From Vibrio sp. ED004 (GTDB taxonomy: Bacteria; Pseudomonadota; Gammaproteobacteria; Enterobacterales; Vibrionaceae): a stretch of DNA of 64,000 nt. The notes under the pieces were generated by a model. The model searched no databases. It saw only the letters and a program-made list of their open reading frames with translations, and was not told where the DNA came from. The stretch covers positions 124,001 to 188,000 of the forward strand of contig NZ_CP066149.1 in the NCBI RefSeq assembly GCF_023206395.1, read 5' to 3'. Below are positions 19,215-28,721 of this stretch, piece by piece; within the stretch, counting starts at the first letter, position 1, and every line of letters begins with the position of its first letter. The translations under genes were made by a program, and so were the position numbers.

Positions 19215-20993
19215 TTAGCTTTCGGTTACCGTTTTCGCTTGCTTGCCGCCGTCATCGACCGCTTTAACAAGTAGCACACCAACACCACCAACAATCACAC
19301 CACATAAGATGAAGACTAGACGTCCCCACATTGGGTTAGTTAGTAGAGCCATTAGCATAATACCCACACCTGCTACTGCAATCAGTTTACCAAGCATTTC
19401 ACGCTGCTTGTTATCCAGTACTTTCTGCTCTGCAGACTCAGCGACTAACGGAGTAGATAGGTTACCGAAGAACTTATCAACGTCTGCTTGACGCTTCTCA
19501 GACAGTGGTTTGTAGAACAATGTCGATAGGATGAAGAAGCCACCTGTTAGTGTAATGTGGCCAATTAGACCAATCGCAACTTTAACATCAGACCATTCAC
19601 GGCTCGTTAACTCTTCAAGACCGAATACAGATGACACCATTTCAGCGTTTACAACGAAACCTACGTAGTAAGATACAAGGCCACCCACTACTAGCGTACC
19701 CCAACCTGCCCAGTCTGGAGTCTTCTTAATGAAGAAGCCTAAGAATGCAGGGATTGTCATTGGGAAGCCGATTAGAGCACCAACGTACATCATTGTATCG
19801 AACAGGCTCAAACCTTTAAGCGAGTTAATGAACTGAGCGATAAGGATGATAGCGATACCGAAGACTGCAGAAGTAATCTTAGAAACCGTTACTAGCTCTT
19901 TCTCACTTGCGTTGCCTTTACGAACAATAGTTTCGTAGAAGTTCTTAACAAAGATACCTGAGTTACGGTTTAGACCTGAGTCCATAGAAGACATTGTCGC
20001 TGCAAACATCGCCGCAACTAGAAGGCCTACCATACCTGCTGGCATGTACTCTTGTACGAAGTATAGGTATGCAAAGTCACCTGCTTTCTTACCAGCTTCT
20101 GGGTAAGCAGCTGCTAGGTCGACACCTTGACCAGCGATGTACCAAGAAGGCATGAACCAAATGAATACACCACAAAGCATTAGCACACATGCAAGCAGTG
20201 CTGCTTTCTTAGCATTCTTTGAGTCTTTAGCCGCTAGGTAACGGTAAGAGTTAAGCATGTTGTTCGTAATAGAGAATTGCTTCACGAAGATGAAGAATGC
20301 CCAGATGCTGAAGATGCTTAGGTAGTTGATGTTGTTACCAGAAAGGAATGAACCGCCTTCTGCTACAGGGAAGTTATTAACGATTTCGCCAATACCGCCG
20401 CCTTGTACAACCGCAACAACAGCACATGTAACCGTAACTGCCATGATGATAACCATCTGCATAAAATCAGATGCGATAACTGCCCATGAACCGCCCGTTA
20501 CTGACATAGCTAATACTACTAGACCAGTAATCCAGATAGTCGCTGTCATGTCGAAGCCGAAGATACCAGAAGCGATGATTGCTAATGCGTTTAACCATAC
20601 ACCTGCAGAAACCACACTATTTGGCATTGAAGACCAAGTGAACACTTGTTCGTTAGTCGCACCAAAACGCATACGGATTGCTTCAATTACCGTCACTACA
20701 CGTAGTTGACGGAACTTAGGTGCGAAGTATGCGAAGTTCATGAAGTAACCAAAAGCATTGGCGATAAAGATAACCGCTACGGCAAAACCATCGTTATACG
20801 CTTTACCTGCCGCACCGGTGAATGTCCATGCACTAAACTGGGTCATAAAGGCGGTTGCACCAACCATCCACCACAGCATATTACCGCCCCCGCGGAAGTA
20901 ATCACTGGTGGTACTAGTAAATGTCCTAAACATCCAACCTATCGCAATCAAGAATAGGAAATAAATGCCGACAATAATCGTGTTGAGTTCCAT
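19215..20993 (-). CDS. Sodium:solute symporter, ToaA-type oligoalginate/uronate transporter
   Basis: This 592-residue inner-membrane protein of the SSS family has about 13-15 hydrophobic helices. Family marks include TSDYFRGGGNMLWWMVGATAF near the start, the AAMFAATMSSMDSGLNRNSG segment (helix 8 sodium-site region) and a conserved hydrophilic tail. It is closely similar to the second symporter at 39350 (shared TQFSAWTFTGAAG, KTPDWAGW, GREWSD). Homologues in V. splendidus alginate loci (ToaA/ToaB) take up short oligoalginate or DEH with sodium. The exact substrate here is inferred. A perfect operator-like palindrome lies 60 bases upstream. Confidence 0.88.
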   Translation of the reverse strand: MELNTIIVGIYFLFLIAIGWMFRTFTSTTSDYFRGGGNMLWWMVGATAFMTQFSAWTFTGAAGKAYNDGFAVAVIFIANAFGYFMNFAYFAPKFRQLRVVTVIEAIRMRFGATNEQVFTWSSMPNSVVSAGVWLNALAIIASGIFGFDMTATIWITGLVVLAMSVTGGSWAVIASDFMQMVIIMAVTVTCAVVAVVQGGGIGEIVNNFPVAEGGSFLSGNNINYLSIFSIWAFFIFVKQFSITNNMLNSYRYLAAKDSKNAKKAALLACVLMLCGVFIWFMPSWYIAGQGVDLAAAYPEAGKKAGDFAYLYFVQEYMPAGMVGLLVAAMFAATMSSMDSGLNRNSGIFVKNFYETIVRKGNASEKELVTVSKITSAVFGIAIILIAQFINSLKGLSLFDTMMYVGALIGFPMTIPAFLGFFIKKTPDWAGWGTLVVGGLVSYYVGFVVNAEMVSSVFGLEELTSREWSDVKVAIGLIGHITLTGGFFILSTLFYKPLSEKRQADVDKFFGNLSTPLVAESAEQKVLDNKQREMLGKLIAVAGVGIMLMALLTNPMWGRLVFILCGVIVGGVGVLLVKAVDDGGKQAKTVTES

Positions 20994-21052
20994 CGTGTAT
21001 CCTTTGTCCGTTGTAATTTGTTACGAGAACTATAGGAAATCTCAAACCTTAT

Positions 21053-21063
21053 TTGTAGTACAA
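21053..21063. promoter_or_regulatory. Operator-like palindrome upstream of the first symporter
   Basis: TTGTAGTACAA is a perfect match to the recurrent palindrome, 60 bases before the start codon. Confidence 0.65.
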
Positions 21064-22028
21064 TAATCCAAATAAGTGATGGTGATCTTATTTTGATTGA
21101 TTAAGTTAATTATATATATGACATAGGATGGAATATAGCCAATACATTAAGGCAATTACTGGGGTTTGAGGTAAAAACATGAGAAATCAAACCACAAGAG
21201 CACCCACCCCATAAAAATCAATCACTTACGAAAAAGTGAGACTTTGCACACTTATTAACAAATACAACCAAACACATATAAATATAAAATTCTCAAAAAT
21301 AATAAAAGCCAAATTAGAACTGAATTACCCTCATTTATCACACAATAAACCAGTATTTCCTATCAATTGAGAGCGAATAATTTCATTAGAATTCTACGTA
21401 AATTAATCAATATAGAAGCGGCATATCTTGTTGAGATAGTGATGAATTCAAAATACAAAAAATGAAAAATCATAAATGATGCATCATTATTTTTTAGGGA
21501 GCTCAAGTGTCTAAGACACGTATCTCGGGCGCAATATTCTTTTAATTGCGATGCTAAAGAACTACCGCTAGACGTATACAAGGAAGAATTGACTTAAGAA
21601 AGAGTTAATCGGGAATGAACCAAAACAGTGCTATACATGGTGCAACACGCTTCCCAAAAACAAAAAATCACGCACTTGGCATACCTGTTTAACTGGTTTT
21701 GATGAACCTATAAATAGTTCATCGGGACGTTTACTTAGTTCACATGAAAGTTCAAAACCGCGTTTAGCTTGCAGTTGCTAAACGGTCGTTAGCGTCTTGT
21801 AGGAGAGCCGCTGACATGTGCGTATTTATCCCGTATTTTTTAGGGCGTTCTATTATCAAGCTAAAATAAAACTGGATCCGGATCTGTATCCATTCATACC
21901 CAGTTCATAAAAAGACCAGAATCACACTATTTCCGACATAATATGGTTAAAACAAGATCGAAGTCTTGTTAGAAGACTTTCACTTGTGACCGCTCCCCAC
22001 TTCCAAGCTTTCGTTAATTGAAGAATTA
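21064..22028. other. Intergenic region between divergent symporter and TctCBA units
   Basis: Nearly 1 kb of AT-rich sequence separates the two divergent units. Apart from the operator-like site near each end I see no convincing ORF. A 72-codon frame at 21363-21581 lacks a ribosome-binding site. The phrase GCACTTGGCATACC occurs here near 21671 and again, as part of a terminator, near 25731. Confidence 0.45.
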
Positions 22029-22039
22029 TTGTCATACAA
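22029..22039. promoter_or_regulatory. Operator-like site upstream of the TctCBA operon
   Basis: TTGTCATACAA matches TTGTANTACAA at all but one defined position, 39 bases before the first gene's start. Confidence 0.58.
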
Positions 22040-22077
22040 TATTCTATATTCATCTACCAAACGTAAGGACATGCGGC

Positions 22078-22548
22078 ATGCGCTCAATGAAAGATATCAC
22101 TCAAGACGCGATCGACATCGTAAAACCCGCTATCGACAAGCTGTTTGAAAGAACAAATCGAAAAGAACTGCATATTGTCGTTATGAATCCACACCTTAAG
22201 CCTTGGGAATCCTCTTTTGAAGACGCCATTCTATACGAGGAATCGTTAGGAGATCCTGATAACTGGACAATCAAATTTGATCACCTTGCCCGTAAGAAAG
22301 CACAACAAGCGTGGCGAGAATCGACAAGCAATCTAACACTGCATTCCCAACACCCATCTTCACTACGTGACGAAGACTTACTGTTTTATGGTTCGTTTGT
22401 TTACGGAAATGTGGTTGTTGCCTGCAGTGGCGTACAACAATGGTATGACATGCTGATAAGTGGCTGGATAGCAGTAGCTATTGAACAGCTAGCAATGCAC
22501 GAGTACCAAACAGAAAAAGCAGAAAACCCTACAAAAACATATCGCTAA
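22078..22548 (+). CDS. GlcG/HbpS-like (DUF336-type) small protein of the TctCBA operon
   Basis: The start is taken at ATG 22078 (MRSMKDITQDAID) because AAGGA lies eight bases before it; the longer frame would need a TTG start. The 156-residue product has no signal peptide. The middle and end (LARKKAQQAW, then GSFVYGNVVVACSGVQQW and LISGWIAVAIEQL) resemble the GlcG/HbpS/PduO-C fold, where a KA..A helix is followed by a Gly-rich VGVSG-type strand and a helix. That assignment is tentative. It is the first gene of an operon with tctC, tctB and tctA. Small proteins of this family often accompany organic-acid transport or oxidation genes. Its function is unknown. Confidence 0.62.
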   Translation: MRSMKDITQDAIDIVKPAIDKLFERTNRKELHIVVMNPHLKPWESSFEDAILYEESLGDPDNWTIKFDHLARKKAQQAWRESTSNLTLHSQHPSSLRDEDLLFYGSFVYGNVVVACSGVQQWYDMLISGWIAVAIEQLAMHEYQTEKAENPTKTYR

Positions 22549-22573
22549 TAATTAGAAACAGAAGGAACTTACT

Positions 22574-23500
22574 ATGAGTAAATTATTGAAATCCATCATG
22601 CTGGCAGCCGGTATACTTGTTTCTGCAACGTCGATTGCAGCTGACTACCCGAGCAAGAATATTCGCTTAGTTGTCCCATTTGGCGCGGGCGGCGGTACCG
22701 ATGCTGTTGGCCGTACCCTTGCAAATAGTGCGAAAGACATTTTAGGACAAAACATTTCAATCATGAACCGTACGGGTGGTGCTGGCGCCGTTGGTATGAG
22801 CTTTGGTGCTCAGCAGCGTGCTGATGGTTACACGTTAACAGTGGTAACACGTGAAATTGCTTCACTTCCTCAAATGGGTTTAATGCGTCATACCGCTGAT
22901 GACTTTAGACTCATTCGTCTAGTTAACTTAGATCCTGCGGTCGTATTGGTTGCAGCTGATAGCCCATACAACACGATTAACGACCTGATTAAGGAAGCCA
23001 AAGAAAAACCAGGCAGCGTAAAATTCGCTTCAACCGCTGCGCCAAACTTCTACCTAATGTCTCTTGAAAAAGATCAAGGCATCAAACTAAACGCTATCCC
23101 TTACAACGGTGCATCAGAAGCAATTCCTGCTGTATTAGGCCATCACACAGACGTCACTATGGTTACTCCCGGTGAAGCTATCGCTCAGCTTCGTTCAGGC
23201 CAACTAAAAGCATTAGGTGTCATGTCTGAAGAGCGTATTCAATACATTCCAGATGTTCCGACTTTGAAAGAGCAAGGCATTGATGTAGTAACAGGTACAT
23301 GGCGCGGTATTGGTGCTCCAAAAGATACACCTGATGCAGTAATCGAGAAGCTGGGTGCTGCATTTGATGAAGCAATGGCAAGTGAAGAGTTCAAATCTTT
23401 CATGGAGAAAGGTGCTATGACGATTCACAACCTTGATGACAAAGCCTTCACTGAATTTGTCGCAGAAGATACAAAATCACTGACTCAATTAATTCAATAA
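22574..23500 (+). CDS. tctC: Tripartite tricarboxylate transporter substrate-binding protein (TctC family)
   Basis: This 308-residue periplasmic binding protein of the Bug/TctC family has a signal peptide at about 1-23 (ending SIAA). The family hallmarks follow: YPSKNIRLVVPFGAGGGTDAVGR at the mature N-terminus, the NRTGGAGAVG segment, the PYNGASEAIPAVLGHHTD ligand loop and DVPTLKEQGIDV. It captures a carboxylate (such as citrate, other di/tricarboxylates or sugar acids) and delivers it to TctAB. The operator-like site in front of the operon hints that an alginate-related acid may be the ligand. That is inference only. A 25-base gap separates it from the preceding gene and 87 bases separate it from tctB. 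Confidence 0.92.
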   Translation: MSKLLKSIMLAAGILVSATSIAADYPSKNIRLVVPFGAGGGTDAVGRTLANSAKDILGQNISIMNRTGGAGAVGMSFGAQQRADGYTLTVVTREIASLPQMGLMRHTADDFRLIRLVNLDPAVVLVAADSPYNTINDLIKEAKEKPGSVKFASTAAPNFYLMSLEKDQGIKLNAIPYNGASEAIPAVLGHHTDVTMVTPGEAIAQLRSGQLKALGVMSEERIQYIPDVPTLKEQGIDVVTGTWRGIGAPKDTPDAVIEKLGAAFDEAMASEEFKSFMEKGAMTIHNLDDKAFTEFVAEDTKSLTQLIQ

Positions 23501-23587
23501 CCTTTGTTCAGAGGCACAGCTTTATCCGTTGTGCCTCTGCTATTAGTTTGTACCTTTCCCTTGCTTTACTTTTTAGGGGTAAACTCC

Positions 23588-24049
23588 ATGTCTAACGCTC
23601 ACTCTAACTTAAACCGAAACGTCGTTTTCCCTTCTATCATCATTATCCTTAGCGCAATCGCTCTCGCGCTGATCACTCAATTTGATCGTCCGATGTACCA
23701 AGATGCAAGTGTCGATGCAAAATTCTTCCCGATGATGATTGTGATTGCCCAAATTGCTATCTGTATAGTTCTCATCATTCAACACAAGTTAAAAGGTGCC
23801 TCAGAACAACAAGAAGCGATGATAAGCAAGATGTCGATTTTCGGCGTTGCTTTTCTTATTGGCTACGCATTACTCATCAGTGTGGTTGGCTACCTTTACG
23901 CGAGTTTGATTGCATTTATGTTTTACCTCGTTTACTTCAAAGTGAAGAAGCCAATCTATTACGTTGTCGCCGTTGTCTTTGTTTTCGCGGTTTACTATCT
24001 ATTTGGCGAGGTGTTCTACATCGCGCTTCCTGAAGCAACGTGGTCATAG
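23588..24049 (+). CDS. tctB: Tripartite tricarboxylate transporter small membrane subunit (TctB family)
   Basis: This 153-residue membrane protein has four hydrophobic helices, the TctB pattern. The start is taken at ATG 23588 (MSNAHSNLNRNVVFP), because the 28 codons before it are an in-frame extension starting from a non-ATG codon. It has the characteristic early DASVDAKFFPMMI segment after helix 1. It pairs with TctA in the membrane. Its stop codon (TAG, 24047-24049) is directly followed by GGAGG, the ribosome-binding site of tctA, indicating tight translational linkage. Confidence 0.85.
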   Translation: MSNAHSNLNRNVVFPSIIIILSAIALALITQFDRPMYQDASVDAKFFPMMIVIAQIAICIVLIIQHKLKGASEQQEAMISKMSIFGVAFLIGYALLISVVGYLYASLIAFMFYLVYFKVKKPIYYVVAVVFVFAVYYLFGEVFYIALPEATWS

Positions 24050-24057
24050 GAGGTAAT

Positions 24058-25557
24058 ATGTTTGAATATCTAATCGATGGTCTCGCAACTGCAGTTAGCT
24101 TTGCAGTGCTTCCTGTCCTTGTTTTTGGCGTACTGGGAGGCGTTATTTTAGGCGCACTACCCGGCCTTACAGCGACAATGGGCGTGGCGATTCTCCTTCC
24201 ATTTACCTTTGGTATGGAACCGACTTCAGCTCTTGTGATGTTAATTGGTGTATACATTGGTGGGATTTACGGTGGCTCAATTGCCGCAATTTTGCTTAAA
24301 ACCCCGGGAACACCAGCTTCTGCAGCAAGTGTACTCGACGGTCACACGATGGCTGTTAGAGGACAAGCAGCAAGAGCATTAAGTATTTCTGCTGTTGCAT
24401 CATTTATTGGCGGGCTATTAAGTACTATCGTCCTCATCGCGATTGCGCCTAAATTAGCGACCTTTGCACTGCGTTTTAATGCGCCAGAATATTTTGCACT
24501 CGCTCTGTTTGGTTTAACGATTATTGCGAGTGTTTCTTCAAACAACATTTTTAAAGGATTACTTGCGGGAACCATTGGATTATTGGTTTCAACTGTAGGA
24601 CTCGACCCAATCAGCAGTGTGCCAAGATTTACTTTTGACATCATGGATCTTTACAGCGGAATCAATGTCATCCCTGTCTTGATTGGTTTATTCGCTCTGT
24701 CTGAGGCATTAAACCAACTAGAGAAGCTGTTCTCTGAGAAAAAAGTCGTTGCACCGAAATTTGACCACAAACTATTAAGTAAAAGTGACCTCAAAGAAAT
24801 GCTACCAACGGCTGTAAAAAGTGGTTTGATGGGAACCACCATCGGTTCTGTACCGGGTGCTGGTGCTGATATTTCGGCATTCGTTTGTTACAACGAAGCA
24901 AAACGTTCATCGAAAAAACCAGAAGAATTTGGTAAAGGATCAGTTCGAGGTCTAGCAGCAGCCGAATCAGGAAACAACGGTGTAACGGGTGGTTCATTAG
25001 TTCCATTGTTAACACTAGGCGTTCCTGGGGATGCTGTAGCAGCGGTTCTTCTAGGCGCACTCATTGTTCAAGGTTTAACACCAGGGCCTCTGCTGTTTGC
25101 CCAAAACCCGGAAGTGGTTTATGGCGTATTCAGTTCGATGTTGGTTGCTAACCTTGTGATGCTAGTGATTGGTTTACTGGGAATTCGTTTCTTCTGCCGC
25201 ATCATTGAAGTACCGAAGATCATCATGATTCCAATCATTGTCTTCCTTTCAATTGTTGGCGCTTACGCAATTAATAACTCAATGTTTGATGTGGGTATTG
25301 CAATCGGTTTCGGTCTACTTGGCTTTATCTTAACTAAACTGGATATTCCGTCTTCGCCAATTCTGCTTGCGATCATCTTAGGGCCAATGGCAGAAACAAA
25401 CCTGAGGAAATCGCTGTTGATGTACGATGGCAGTTGGTCTTTCCTTTATGAGCGCCCTATTGCACTCGCGTTTATCTTGCTAGCTGTATTTTCTGTTTAT
25501 TCAACGTTGAAAATGAAGAAAAAGCAGAAACAAAAGGAAACTGAGCAATATCCATAG
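24058..25557 (+). CDS. tctA: Tripartite tricarboxylate transporter large membrane subunit (TctA family)
   Basis: This 499-residue inner-membrane protein has about 12 helices. TctA hallmarks are GALPGLTATMGVAILLPFTFGM near the start, YGGSIAAILLKTPGTPASAA, and the second repeat GSVPGAGADISAFVCYNEA. ATG 24058 is chosen because AGGAGG lies four bases upstream. Last gene of the operon; a terminator follows at 25651-25677. It imports the ligand of TctC using an ion gradient. Confidence 0.92.
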   Translation: MFEYLIDGLATAVSFAVLPVLVFGVLGGVILGALPGLTATMGVAILLPFTFGMEPTSALVMLIGVYIGGIYGGSIAAILLKTPGTPASAASVLDGHTMAVRGQAARALSISAVASFIGGLLSTIVLIAIAPKLATFALRFNAPEYFALALFGLTIIASVSSNNIFKGLLAGTIGLLVSTVGLDPISSVPRFTFDIMDLYSGINVIPVLIGLFALSEALNQLEKLFSEKKVVAPKFDHKLLSKSDLKEMLPTAVKSGLMGTTIGSVPGAGADISAFVCYNEAKRSSKKPEEFGKGSVRGLAAAESGNNGVTGGSLVPLLTLGVPGDAVAAVLLGALIVQGLTPGPLLFAQNPEVVYGVFSSMLVANLVMLVIGLLGIRFFCRIIEVPKIIMIPIIVFLSIVGAYAINNSMFDVGIAIGFGLLGFILTKLDIPSSPILLAIILGPMAETNLRKSLLMYDGSWSFLYERPIALAFILLAVFSVYSTLKMKKKQKQKETEQYP

Positions 25558-25612
25558 TTGACTGTTTGTTCAATGGGTAACGGTTAACACATCGCATTTA
25601 GCTTGTGACTTA

Positions 25613-25637
25613 TAACCAATAACCAATAACCAATAAC
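25613..25637. repeat. Short tandem repeat (ATAACCA-type) after tctA
   Basis: The 8-base word AACCAATA is repeated about three times. A short simple repeat in a non-coding gap. Confidence 0.7.
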
Positions 25638-25650
25638 ATGAAAACACCAA

Positions 25651-25677
25651 AGCCAGAGACCTATGTCTCTGGCTTTT
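25651..25677 (+). terminator. Terminator of the TctCBA operon
   Basis: AGCCAGAGAC and GTCTCTGGCT form a perfect 10-base stem followed by a T-run. Confidence 0.9.
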
Positions 25678-25718
25678 TAGTACACAATAAACAATCAATT
25701 CCTGTAAAAACAGACAAT

Positions 25719-25748
25719 AAAAAGGGCATGCACTTGGCATACCCTTTT
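25719..25748 (-). terminator. Terminator of the GntR-family regulator gene
   Basis: On the minus strand, AAAAGGGTATGC and GCATGCCCTTTT form the stem, followed by T. It lies about 70 bases after the stop at 25820. Confidence 0.75.
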
Positions 25749-25819
25749 AAGTCGTTTATCCGAGCGTGATACTGTTCATCTCAATATGAAATTACTCATA
25801 CACGCTCTATTCATTCCTA

Positions 25820-26536
25820 TTACGCGGTCACCAGACGGTGGTTGGCGTCTTGCAAATGAGCAGCCGACATTGTACGTGCTTTTTCACTGTCACCAGCCAT
25901 AATCGCTTCATAAATCCTTCGGTGTTCATTGATACATGTACTGCCCTCTTCAGAAGAGTGCACAATAAAGTTAACAAACATGGTAGTCAGAATATTGCCA
26001 AATGGCAGGTAGAAATCGTTACCTGTCGCATTAAAGATCAAGCTGTGGAAACGAGTATCGATGTCTGTCCAACGTTCTTGGTCAAACACTTCTGCATCGT
26101 CCACCTCAACCATCTTCTGGAAGATCTCTGAAAGCTCAATACGTTGCTCAGCAGTCGCAAATTTTGCGGCTAATGCACACGCTTCTGGCTCAATAGCACG
26201 ACGAAGGCCTAAAAACTGAGAACAGAATTGATCTATGTCGGTTAGACCATCCATCCATTCAATCAGTTGAGGATCAAGAAAGTTCCAGTATGCGCGGTCT
26301 ACTACACGAGTGCCGATTTTCGGGCGGGACTCTAACAGACCTTTAGAAGTCAGTAGTTTGACTGCTTCACGTAGTGCCGTTCGGCTGATACCAAACTGTT
26401 CACACAACGCCATTTCACCAGGAATAATAGAACCTTGTGGCAGTTCACCAGACAAGATTCCACGAGCGATTTCACGTGCGACTTGCACGTGTAGGCTACG
26501 CTTCGAGCCCGAAATTGAATTAAAAGTGCTAACCAT
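25820..26536 (-). CDS. FadR-subfamily GntR transcriptional regulator
   Basis: This 238-residue regulator has an N-terminal winged helix-turn-helix (about 10-78: LHVQVAREIARGILSGEL, then GISRTALREAVKLL as the recognition region and RPKIGTRV as the wing). An all-helical FCD ligand domain (about 95-232) follows, with DIDTRFHSLIF and NEHRRIYEAI, the usual Asp/His metal-site positions. FCD regulators sense small carboxylates and most often repress until ligand binds. It sits between the TctCBA and PhnDCEE-like operons. The recurrent TTGTANTACAA sites across the window fit the known FadR-type operator pattern t.GTa.tAC.a, so it is the best local candidate regulator of the alginate genes. Its ligand may be KDG or DEH. 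Both points are inferences. Confidence 0.9.
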   Translation of the reverse strand: MVSTFNSISGSKRSLHVQVAREIARGILSGELPQGSIIPGEMALCEQFGISRTALREAVKLLTSKGLLESRPKIGTRVVDRAYWNFLDPQLIEWMDGLTDIDQFCSQFLGLRRAIEPEACALAAKFATAEQRIELSEIFQKMVEVDDAEVFDQERWTDIDTRFHSLIFNATGNDFYLPFGNILTTMFVNFIVHSSEEGSTCINEHRRIYEAIMAGDSEKARTMSAAHLQDANHRLVTA

Positions 26537-26802
26537 AAGTTCACTTATTTTATATGTTATGTTTATGTATTATTTAATGATGACTATAACAGTATTTCAA
26601 CCTACAGCCAATTGAGTAAAATAAAAGCGAAGAACAGCCTGTTAATTTAACAAATTAATCAAACACTTAGAAAATACACACGCCCATCCAACCAGAAATA
26701 TTATGTTACATCATTCATAAATCCGTCATCAAAAAGCAGCGGTTCTGTCATCGTCGATTCCTATACTCCCTTCCCAACAGATAACTCAATTGGACTGAAA
26801 TA

Positions 26803-27759
26803 ATGAAACCGACAAAAACAAATCTCACGCTTAAGAGCGCTATTACTGCTGCGCTGATTTTTTCTGGTTCTGCATTAGCAATGGATACACGATACGAAGA
26901 TCGCTCTGGTAACTTAGTCGCCGATGTTCCTCAAGATCAATCACAATGGGTTGACCCAAACACGCTAATTTTCGCTTATACGCCAGTTGAAGATCCTGCA
27001 GTATACGCTGATGTGTGGAGCGAGTTTTTGAGCCACCTTGAAAAAACCACAGAAAAGACGGTTCGTTTCTTTCCTGTTCAAAATAACGCTGCTCAAATTG
27101 AAGCAATGCGTTCAGGTCGTCTACATATTGCAGGTTTCAACACAGGTTCGACACCACTAGCGGTTAACTGTGCAGGCTTTGCCCCATTCACAATGATGGC
27201 TGCAGAAGATGGTTCTTTCGGTTACGAAATGGAAATCATCACTTACCCTGGTTCTGGTATTGAGAAAGTAGAAGACTTAAAAGATAAAAACCTAGCGTTC
27301 ACATCACAAACGTCTAACTCTGGCTTCAAAGCACCTTCTGCAATTCTGGATGCTGAATACCAACTTCAACCTGACCGAGATTTTAAACCTGCATTCTCTG
27401 GCGCACACGATAACTCTATTTTAGGTGTGGCGCACAAAGATTACGACGCAGCAGCCGTCGCTAACTCAGTATTGAACCGTATGCTTTCACGCGAAGTTGT
27501 GAAAGAAGGTCAAATCAAGAGCATCTACAAATCTCAAACCTTCCCAACAACAGCTTACGGTACTGCACACAACCTGACGCCAGAGTTGCAAGAGAAGATT
27601 CAAAAAGCCTTCTTCACTTTCGACTGGGAAGGCACAAAGCTTCAAGAAGAATTCGAGCGTAACGGCGAAGCGAAATTTGTTCCAATCACTTACCAAGAGC
27701 ACTGGGAAGTAATTCGTACTATCGATACAGCAAACAAAGTGTCTTACACGTGTAGCTAA
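26803..27759 (+). CDS. PhnD-like ABC transporter substrate-binding protein
   Basis: This 318-residue periplasmic protein of the phosphate/phosphite/phosphonate-binding (PhnD) superfamily has a signal peptide at about 1-26 (ending SALA). Characteristic parts are LIFAYTPVEDPAVYADVWSE, the NNAAQIEAMRSGRLHIAGFN stretch and DLKDKNLAFTSQTSNSGF. The next genes encode one ATPase and two permeases, the PhnCDEE arrangement. No phosphonate-degrading genes are nearby, so the real ligand may be something else, such as a sugar acid or another oxyanion. The C-terminus has an unusual extra Cys (SYTCS) that could pair with Cys in VNCAGFA. Confidence 0.87.
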   Translation: MKPTKTNLTLKSAITAALIFSGSALAMDTRYEDRSGNLVADVPQDQSQWVDPNTLIFAYTPVEDPAVYADVWSEFLSHLEKTTEKTVRFFPVQNNAAQIEAMRSGRLHIAGFNTGSTPLAVNCAGFAPFTMMAAEDGSFGYEMEIITYPGSGIEKVEDLKDKNLAFTSQTSNSGFKAPSAILDAEYQLQPDRDFKPAFSGAHDNSILGVAHKDYDAAAVANSVLNRMLSREVVKEGQIKSIYKSQTFPTTAYGTAHNLTPELQEKIQKAFFTFDWEGTKLQEEFERNGEAKFVPITYQEHWEVIRTIDTANKVSYTCS

Positions 27760-27902
27760 GTTCAAACGAACTAAAAAGCCAATCACACACTGATTAAACT
27801 AACTGCAGGAATACGTGCCTGCAGTTATTCACCACTCTTTCCGGTTTGCTCTCCTCGTCTGCCTCTGGCGAACTCTTAGTACACCGTCCTTATAGGAATT
27901 TT

Positions 27903-28721
27903 ATGTCGACTCTTACCCTTAAAGGGCTTACCAAGCACTATTCAAGTTCTGACAAAGCCCTAACTAACGTCAGCTTATCAGTAAATGCTGGCGAAGTTGT
28001 TGGATTAATTGGCCCATCTGGTGCGGGTAAATCAACGCTTATTCGTTGTATTAACCGACTTACTGAGCCCACTAGCGGCGAAGTTATCTTTTCCAATACC
28101 AACCTCGAAACGCTTTCTAAGAGACAACTTAGGCAATCACGCCGTGAGATTGGGATGATCTTCCAAGAGTACGCACTGATTGAACGTTTGACGGTTATGG
28201 AAAACGTACTTTCAGGTCGTTTAGGGTACGTGAATTTCTGGCAAAGCTTTACTCGTCGTTTCCCAGAATCAGATATCCAAGCCGCTTATGGCCTACTAGA
28301 CCGCGTTGGATTATTGGAACACGCCAATAAAAGAGCCGATGCTCTGTCGGGCGGTCAGCGCCAACGTGTAGGTATAGCTCGCGCACTCGCTCAAAAGCCG
28401 AAATTGCTGTTGATTGATGAGCCAACGGCCGCACTCGACCCACGTACTGCTCGCCAGATCATGCGATTGATCAGCGAGATTTGTTCAGAGCAACAGCTCC
28501 CAGCCATCATCAATATTCACGACGTTCAGTTAGCAAAACAGTTTGTTGACCGCGTTATCGGCCTAAATGCAGGCTGTGTTGTATTTGATGACAAACCAAC
28601 TCTGCTCACTGAAGATGTATTGACACAGATCTACGGTGAAGAAGATTGGAGTCAACAGGTAGAAGAAGAGGAAGATGACCTGAACATCACGAATCCTCGC
28701 TTGTCAGAGGCAACAGTATGA
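27903..28721 (+). CDS. PhnC-like ABC transporter ATP-binding protein
   Basis: This 272-residue cytoplasmic ATPase has Walker [10 protein letters not shown] (37-45), the signature [15 protein letters not shown] and Walker [14 protein letters not shown], plus a His switch (NIHDVQLAK). The start is ATG 27903, following AGGAATTTT; the longer frame is a non-coding extension. It powers import with the two permeases. Its C-terminus overlaps the first permease start by four bases (ATGA), a sign of coupled translation. A Glu/Asp-rich tail ([10 protein letters not shown]) extends past the usual PhnC end. Confidence 0.88.
   Translation: MSTLTLKGLTKHYSSSDKALTNVSLSVNAGEVVGLIGPSGAGKSTLIRCINRLTEPTSGEVIFSNTNLETLSKRQLRQSRREIGMIFQEYALIERLTVMENVLSGRLGYVNFWQSFTRRFPESDIQAAYGLLDRVGLLEHANKRADALSGGQRQRVGIARALAQKPKLLLIDEPTAALDPRTARQIMRLISEICSEQQLPAIINIHDVQLAKQFVDRVIGLNAGCVVFDDKPTLLTEDVLTQIYGEEDWSQQVEEEEDDLNITNPRLSEATV

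Noticed and set aside
21363..21581. 72-codon minus-strand frame in the gap before the TctCBA operon
   Set aside because: Low-complexity AT-rich composition, no ribosome-binding site and no recognisable domain.
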